Shown piece by piece: positions 6,901 to 8,966 of a stretch of 8,966 nt of DNA. The stretch spans positions 1 to 8,966 of the forward strand of contig DETG01000063.1 in the NCBI GenBank assembly GCA_002361535.1, read 5' to 3'. The notes beneath the pieces are model-generated. The model ran no database searches. It had not been told where the DNA came from and saw only the letters and a list, made by a program, of their open reading frames with translations. Position 1 is the first letter of the stretch; every line of letters begins with the position of its first letter. The stretch is from Prevotella sp. UBA3294. Its GTDB lineage: Bacteria > Bacteroidota > Bacteroidia > Bacteroidales > Bacteroidaceae. The translations under genes were made by a program, and so were the position numbers.

Positions 6901-8629
6901 TCAGTACAGGTTGCGGCAGTCTCACCATCTTGCAGTTTGATGCATCGGGCGTCAGAATGTTTGTTCCAACAGCACCAATATACTCTGTTAATGACATCAC
7001 CAACTCTTCGCGGATTGGGTCGATGGCAGGATTTGTCACCTGCGCAAACTGCTGGCGGAAATAATTGAACAACACCTGCGGTTGGTCGCTGATAACGGCC
7101 AACGGTGTATCATTCCCCATGGCTGCTACAGGTTCCTGACCAGTAGTAGCCATCGGAATAATGGTGCGGTCAATATCTTCCTGACCGAAGCCAAATTGCA
7201 TGAGCCGTTGGTTCAGGTGGTCAACTGAATTCTCCACATGGCGACCACTTTTGAGTTTCTCCAGTTGCACACGGTTCTGGTTCAGCCATTCACGATAAGG
7301 ATGAGCCTTGGCCAGTTTCTCTTTGATCTCACCATCATAGTAAATTCTGCCTTCTTGTGTGTCTATGAGCAGAATCTTTCCAGGCTGCAGACGACCTTTG
7401 CTCACAACATCACCCGGTTCGAAGTCCATCACGCCGACTTCCGAGGCAACGACCATCACACCCTGTTTCGTGATCGTATAGCGTGAGGGACGTAGTCCGT
7501 TTCTGTCAAGCATACCGCCTGCATACCGTCCGTCTGAGAACAGTAATGCTGCAGGGCCATCCCACGGTTCCATTAGAATGGAATGATATTCATAGAATGC
7601 CTTTAGGTCATCCGAAATAGGATTCTTGTCGTTAAAACTCTCCGGTACCAGAATCGCCATAGCCTGCGGTAGCGGCAGTCCACTCATCGTCAGGAATTCA
7701 AAGACATTATCAAGACTGGCAGAATCGCTCATGCCATCTTGTACGATCGGTGAAAACTCCTTGATATCGCCAAGAGTATCACTGCTGAGCACACTCTCTC
7801 GGGCTTTCATCCAACCACGATTACCTCGGATCGTATTAATCTCACCATTGTGAGCTAACAAGCGGAAGGGCTGGGCCAGAGACCACGTGGGAAATGTGTT
7901 TGTGCTGAAACGTGAGTGAACCAGCGCTATGCCGCTTGTCAGATATGGGTTCGACAAATCAGGGTAATACCGACGGAGCTGTCCACTGGTCAGCATTCCC
8001 TTATAAACAATGTTTGTGTTGGAAAGCGAACAGATATAGAAGTCAGGATGTGTGATACGTCGTTCGATCCTTTTCCTTATTATATATAATGTACGCTTAA
8101 ATGTTACATCCTCATCATGGAGATAATCACTCCCCTCCATCACAGGGAGGGGCTGAGGGAGACTCTGCTGAGGGCGTGTCACAAAAATCTGTTTGATAGT
8201 GGGCTCCACGCATCGAGCAGCCTCGCCGAGTACCTCAGGACAGGTAGGAACCTTGCGCAGGTGCATCAATTGCAAACCCTCACGCTCAATTTCTTCTATC
8301 ATTATAGAGAGAATGCTCCGTTCTTCCTTTTCATCCTTAGGCAAGAACACGAGTCCCGTGCCATATTTACCTTTCTCTGGCACGGGAATGCCTTGCAACA
8401 GGATAAACTCATGGGGTATCTGCAACATAATTCCCGCACCGTCACCTGTCTTGTCGCGTGTCTCAGCACCTCGGTGTTCCATGTTTTCCAACACGCGCAA
8501 TGCCTGATCCACCAGTTCATGACTCTTAGCGCCATGTATATTCACCACCATACCCACACCGCAAGCATCGTGCTCGTAATCCGGCTGATACAGTCCCTTA
8601 TTTTGGTTTTGAATTTTCCGTTTTGTCAT
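3950..8629 (-). CDS. gltB: Glutamate synthase large (alpha) subunit
   Basis: A 1559-residue subunit that hydrolyses glutamine, channels the ammonia, and reductively aminates 2-oxoglutarate to glutamate. Domains in order: N-terminal nucleophile amidotransferase (about 23-430) with Cys23 in EHDACGVGMV, so a 22-residue propeptide must be removed; further marks are EHRGA (51-55), NGEINT (261-266) and SDSASLDNVFE (301-311). The central domain is about 490-800. The FMN synthase domain (about 850-1230) has TGEGGED (956-962), SGAEGGTGASPASS (1096-1109) and the 3Fe-4S ligands Cys1174, Cys1180 and Cys1185 (C-x5-C-x4-C). The C-terminal glycine-rich beta-helix (about 1335-1470) includes GNTGLYGATSGELYINGKVG. 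Four repeat-derived stretches at residues about 153-167, 599-610, 653-665 and 811-846 help explain a length somewhat above the usual about 1,500. The start has AAGGA four nt upstream of the ATG and a promoter box about 45 nt away. First gene of the operon, divergent from a possible PII gene. Confidence 0.97.
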   Translation of the reverse strand: MTKRKIQNQNKGLYQPDYEHDACGVGMVVNIHGAKSHELVDQALRVLENMEHRGAETRDKTGDGAGIMLQIPHEFILLQGIPVPEKGKYGTGLVFLPKDEKEERSILSIMIEEIEREGLQLMHLRKVPTCPEVLGEAARCVEPTIKQIFVTRPQQSLPQPLPVMEGSDYLHDEDVTFKRTLYIIRKRIERRITHPDFYICSLSNTNIVYKGMLTSGQLRRYYPDLSNPYLTSGIALVHSRFSTNTFPTWSLAQPFRLLAHNGEINTIRGNRGWMKARESVLSSDTLGDIKEFSPIVQDGMSDSASLDNVFEFLTMSGLPLPQAMAILVPESFNDKNPISDDLKAFYEYHSILMEPWDGPAALLFSDGRYAGGMLDRNGLRPSRYTITKQGVMVVASEVGVMDFEPGDVVSKGRLQPGKILLIDTQEGRIYYDGEIKEKLAKAHPYREWLNQNRVQLEKLKSGRHVENSVDHLNQRLMQFGFGQEDIDRTIIPMATTGQEPVAAMGNDTPLAVISDQPQVLFNYFRQQFAQVTNPAIDPIREELVMSLTEYIGAVGTNILTPDASNCKMVRLPQPVLTNTQLDILCNIRYKGFKTIKLTLAHPQSLLKDGETDWSQAGENLRMALDKLCKDAEQAVDDGYNYIILTDKCGLSSIPSGGSGRLGWAFIPSLLAVSAVHHYLISVGKRVQTALIVESGEIRETMHAALLLGYGASALCPYMAFAVLDNLVKQGKIQEDYATAESHYIKAIDKGLKKIMSKMGISTIRSYRGAKIFESIGLSEDVLRQYFGTEISTIGGIGLKEIARDQIRLCNSPFLSGKAAGMQAMLGNQRSKDEANSNGAGGAPLPNYGQFSWRKDGIRHAWNPETIYRLQIATRTGDYKQFKEWASLVDKKESPIFIRDYFEWRKAAEPTPIDEVEPVESIVKHFVTGAMSFGALSIEAHEALALAMNKLGTRSNTGEGGEDNTRYHTEVEGVSLSSKTKQIASGRFGVTTEYLVNAEEIQIKVAQGAKPGEGGQLPGFKVNDIIAKTRNAIPGISLISPPPHHDIYSIEDLAQLIFDLKNVNPTAAVSVKLVAESGVGTIAAGVAKAKADLIVISGAEGGTGASPASSMRFAGISPEIGLAETQQTLVRNGLRNQVRLQTDGQLKTAKDVIIMAMLGADEFSFGTLPLIVLGCVMMRKCNTNTCPMGVATQNPELRKHFEGRAEYVVNYFTFLAQQVREYLSEIGVHSLKEIIGHTELIEVNTSNATDKQKVIDFTRLLHQPMTDKALYWDRGAYTKTASVIDEEIIKAAQKAINDQDEVSLDYAIKNTDRAVATMLSGVIAKKYGEAGLPDNTINIKFKGSAGQSFGAFAVKGLNLKLEGECNDYFGKGLSGGRISILPPSRCSADFRAEDNIIAGNTGLYGATSGELYINGKVGERFGVRNSGAVAVIEGAGDHCCEYMTGGRVVVLGKTGRNFAAGMSGGVAYVYDPDHTFDYFCNMDMVELSLVEDSVSRKELLELIRQHYLHTGSALAGRMLDDWHRYIDDFIQVIPIEYKRVLEEEKMARLHQKIADIQRDY
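6095..6197 (-). repeat. Long GC-rich intragenic element in gltB (about 100 bp)
   Basis: In the coding sense it opens with CTCCCTTCCTCTCGGGGAAG and closes with GGGGCTGGAGGTGCCCC then TCTCCC. A 6-bp stem (CCTTCC 6178-6183, GGAAGG 6190-6195, loop 6 nt) sits at its right end. It encodes gltB residues about 811-846 (SPFLSGKAAGMQAMLGNQRS onward to GAGGAPLPN), between the central and FMN domains. This is just before GQFSWRKDG, which resumes normal glutamate synthase sequence. The peptide is unlike anything I expect at this linker. Boundaries are approximate. Confidence 0.65.
6627..6673 (-). repeat. 39-bp in-frame intragenic element in gltB flanked by 8-bp direct repeats
   Basis: GAGGGGAT occurs at 6627-6634 and 6666-6673 on the plus strand, exactly 39 bp (13 codons) apart. 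In the coding sense each copy begins an Ile-Pro-Ser: IPSGGSGRLGWAF then IPSLLAVSAVHHYLI. Removing one period leaves SSIPSLLAVSAVHHYL, which reads like normal glutamate synthase. The element itself contains CCTGGGGTGGGCTT, similar to the strand-reversed TTGGGGGTGGGCT at 6822-6834. The direct repeats could be a target duplication or simply part of the element. Confidence 0.75.
6801..6835 (+). repeat. GC-rich intragenic element in gltB, central domain
   Basis: The plus strand reads TCCCCATCCTTCAGGAGGGA followed by TTGGGGGTGGGCTAA. CCCCATCC can pair imperfectly with GGATTGGGG. It encodes gltB residues about 599-610 (LAHPQSLLKDGE), which sits where related enzymes go from KGFKTIKL directly to a short linker and the ALDKLCK helix. 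It is in the opposite orientation to the element at 6627-6673. Confidence 0.7.
8131..8159 (+). repeat. GC-rich hairpin element in the gltB amidotransferase domain
   Basis: A perfect 7-bp stem, CCCCTCC (8132-8138) with GGAGGGG (8146-8152) and a 7-nt loop, is followed by CTGAGGG. GCTGAGGG recurs directly at 8152-8159 and 8167-8174. The coding-sense peptide is QQSLPQPLPVMEGSD (residues about 154-168), lying between KQIFVTR and the conserved FKRTLYIIRKR. The peptide core QPLPVMEGSD resembles the APLPSEDGGD peptide in gltD, because the two DNA elements are related and are read in the same orientation. Confidence 0.75.
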
Positions 8630-8671
8630 ATTATCCTTATTTTTACCTTTCTATTTGTTCTTATTTCGCTG

Positions 8672-8679
8672 CAAAGGTA
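8672..8679 (-). promoter_or_regulatory. Putative -7 box of the gltB operon promoter
   Basis: The minus strand reads TACCTTTG, a full match to the Bacteroidetes -7 consensus TAnnTTTG. A transcript would start near 8665, giving a leader of about 36 nt before the gltB ATG. The -33 element is weak: only a TTTA at 8705-8702, 22 nt away, instead of TTTG at about 19-21. A weak -33 box is compatible with activator dependence, but that is inference. Confidence 0.7.
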
Positions 8680-8746
8680 ATACAAAAAGTTAGAATAATA
8701 ATAAATATTACGACATTATTTCATATAAAAAGAATTAAAGAATGCC

Positions 8747-8761
8747 ATTTTGACACAAAAT
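8747..8761. promoter_or_regulatory. Palindrome in the divergent region, possible operator
   Basis: ATTTTG-ACA-CAAAAT is a perfect inverted repeat with 6-bp arms and a 3-nt centre. It lies about 70 nt upstream of the gltB -7 box and about 130 nt upstream of the plus-strand one. The spacing would suit a dimeric regulator. AT-rich palindromes of this size also arise by chance, and I cannot name a cognate factor. Confidence 0.35.
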
Positions 8762-8891
8762 TGAACATTATTTAATCAAAGTGAAAGAAATTAGGCCAAT
8801 TAACAATTCTCCTGTTTACAATTTGTCATTTTGATGGTTTTTGTTGATGTAAAAGTTGAAAGTTTATGCGATTCTTTTCCAGAAATCGCCT

Positions 8892-8899
8892 TACCTTTG
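8892..8899 (+). promoter_or_regulatory. Putative -7 box of the divergent plus-strand gene
   Basis: TACCTTTG again matches TAnnTTTG exactly. Transcription would begin near 8906, giving a leader of about 44 nt. There is no good TTTG at the -33 position; the nearest candidate is a TTATG at 8864-8868. The box and the following GCGAAAT are shared with the gltB promoter. Confidence 0.7.
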
Positions 8900-8949
8900 C
8901 TGGCGAAATCTTGCAAGATACATAGTGTAAACATTAAAAGGTAAAAAGT

Positions 8950-8966
8950 ATGAAAAGGATTGAAGC
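8950..8966 (+). CDS. Start of a divergent gene, possibly a PII nitrogen-regulatory protein (runs off right edge)
   Basis: Only ATG AAA AGG ATT GAA GC is visible, giving MKRIEA. It is preceded by AAAGG about 9 nt upstream and by a promoter box at 8892-8899, which supports a real start. PII proteins (GlnB/GlnK) very commonly begin MKKIEAII, so this could be one, and a PII or PII-ammonium transporter unit would fit beside glutamate synthase and glutamine synthetase genes. Six residues are far too few for an assignment; any other protein starting MKRIEA remains possible. Confidence 0.45.

Larger units (their letters stand above)
8630..8949. other. Divergent intergenic region between gltB and the plus-strand gene
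   Basis: A 320-nt AT-rich stretch with no supportable gene. It holds two divergent Bacteroidetes-type -7 boxes near its ends, a palindrome at 8747-8761, and CATTTTGA repeated at 8746-8753 and 8827-8834. The two leaders share TTACCTTTGC, GCGAAAT and AAAGGTAAAAA. No tRNA, small RNA or terminator was recognised. The length between the promoters (about 210 nt) leaves room for regulator binding. Confidence 0.8.

Noticed and set aside
8640..8650. TACCTTTC in the gltB leader (plus strand) as another promoter box
   Set aside because: It departs from TAnnTTTG at the last base, would point into the intergenic region with no gene close by, and is explained as the complement of the shared AAAGGTAAAAA leader block.

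Overview
The window looks like chromosomal DNA from a Bacteroidales bacterium, most likely a Prevotella or close relative. The evidence is protein content and signals: a type III glutamine synthetase, the DapL (aminotransferase) variant of lysine/diaminopimelate synthesis, Bacteroidetes-type -7 promoter boxes (TAnnTTTG) and mostly weak or absent Shine-Dalgarno sequences. The genus is an inference from general sequence character; no marker gene is present.

Nearly all of the window is one leftward (minus-strand) gene cluster. Read in the direction of transcription it is gltB (8629-3950, glutamate synthase large subunit), gltD (3805-2381, small subunit), dapF (2359-1556, diaminopimelate epimerase), dapL (1493-261, LL-diaminopimelate aminotransferase) and the first 79 codons of a type III glutamine synthetase gene (239-1, running off the left edge). 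Spacers are 144, 21, 62 and 21 nt. I see no convincing internal promoter or terminator, so a single operon driven from in front of gltB is the simplest reading. On the right, a 320-nt AT-rich divergent intergenic region separates gltB from the first six codons (MKRIEA) of a plus-strand gene. That start resembles a PII nitrogen-regulatory protein, but six residues cannot prove it.

The genes form a metabolic loop. Glutamine synthetase fixes ammonium into glutamine. GltBD uses glutamine and 2-oxoglutarate to make two glutamates. DapL spends glutamate to aminate tetrahydrodipicolinate, giving LL-diaminopimelate and returning 2-oxoglutarate. DapF epimerises the product to meso-diaminopimelate for peptidoglycan and lysine. 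The cluster thus couples nitrogen assimilation to cell-wall and lysine precursor supply.

The most unusual signal is a family of GC-rich, partly palindromic elements of about 30-100 bp inside the coding sequences of gltB (four places) and gltD (two inverted copies). All are in frame and translated, and they add peptide loops at positions where I expect the conserved enzymes to have none. They resemble in concept the protein-coding palindromic elements known from Rickettsia. A second unusual signal is in the operon spacers: the dapF-dapL spacer is almost entirely seven phased 8-bp units, the gltD-dapF spacer holds two octamers, and the gltB-gltD spacer carries scattered copies of a TTTGACGATT motif. 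The two divergent promoters also share three sequence blocks.
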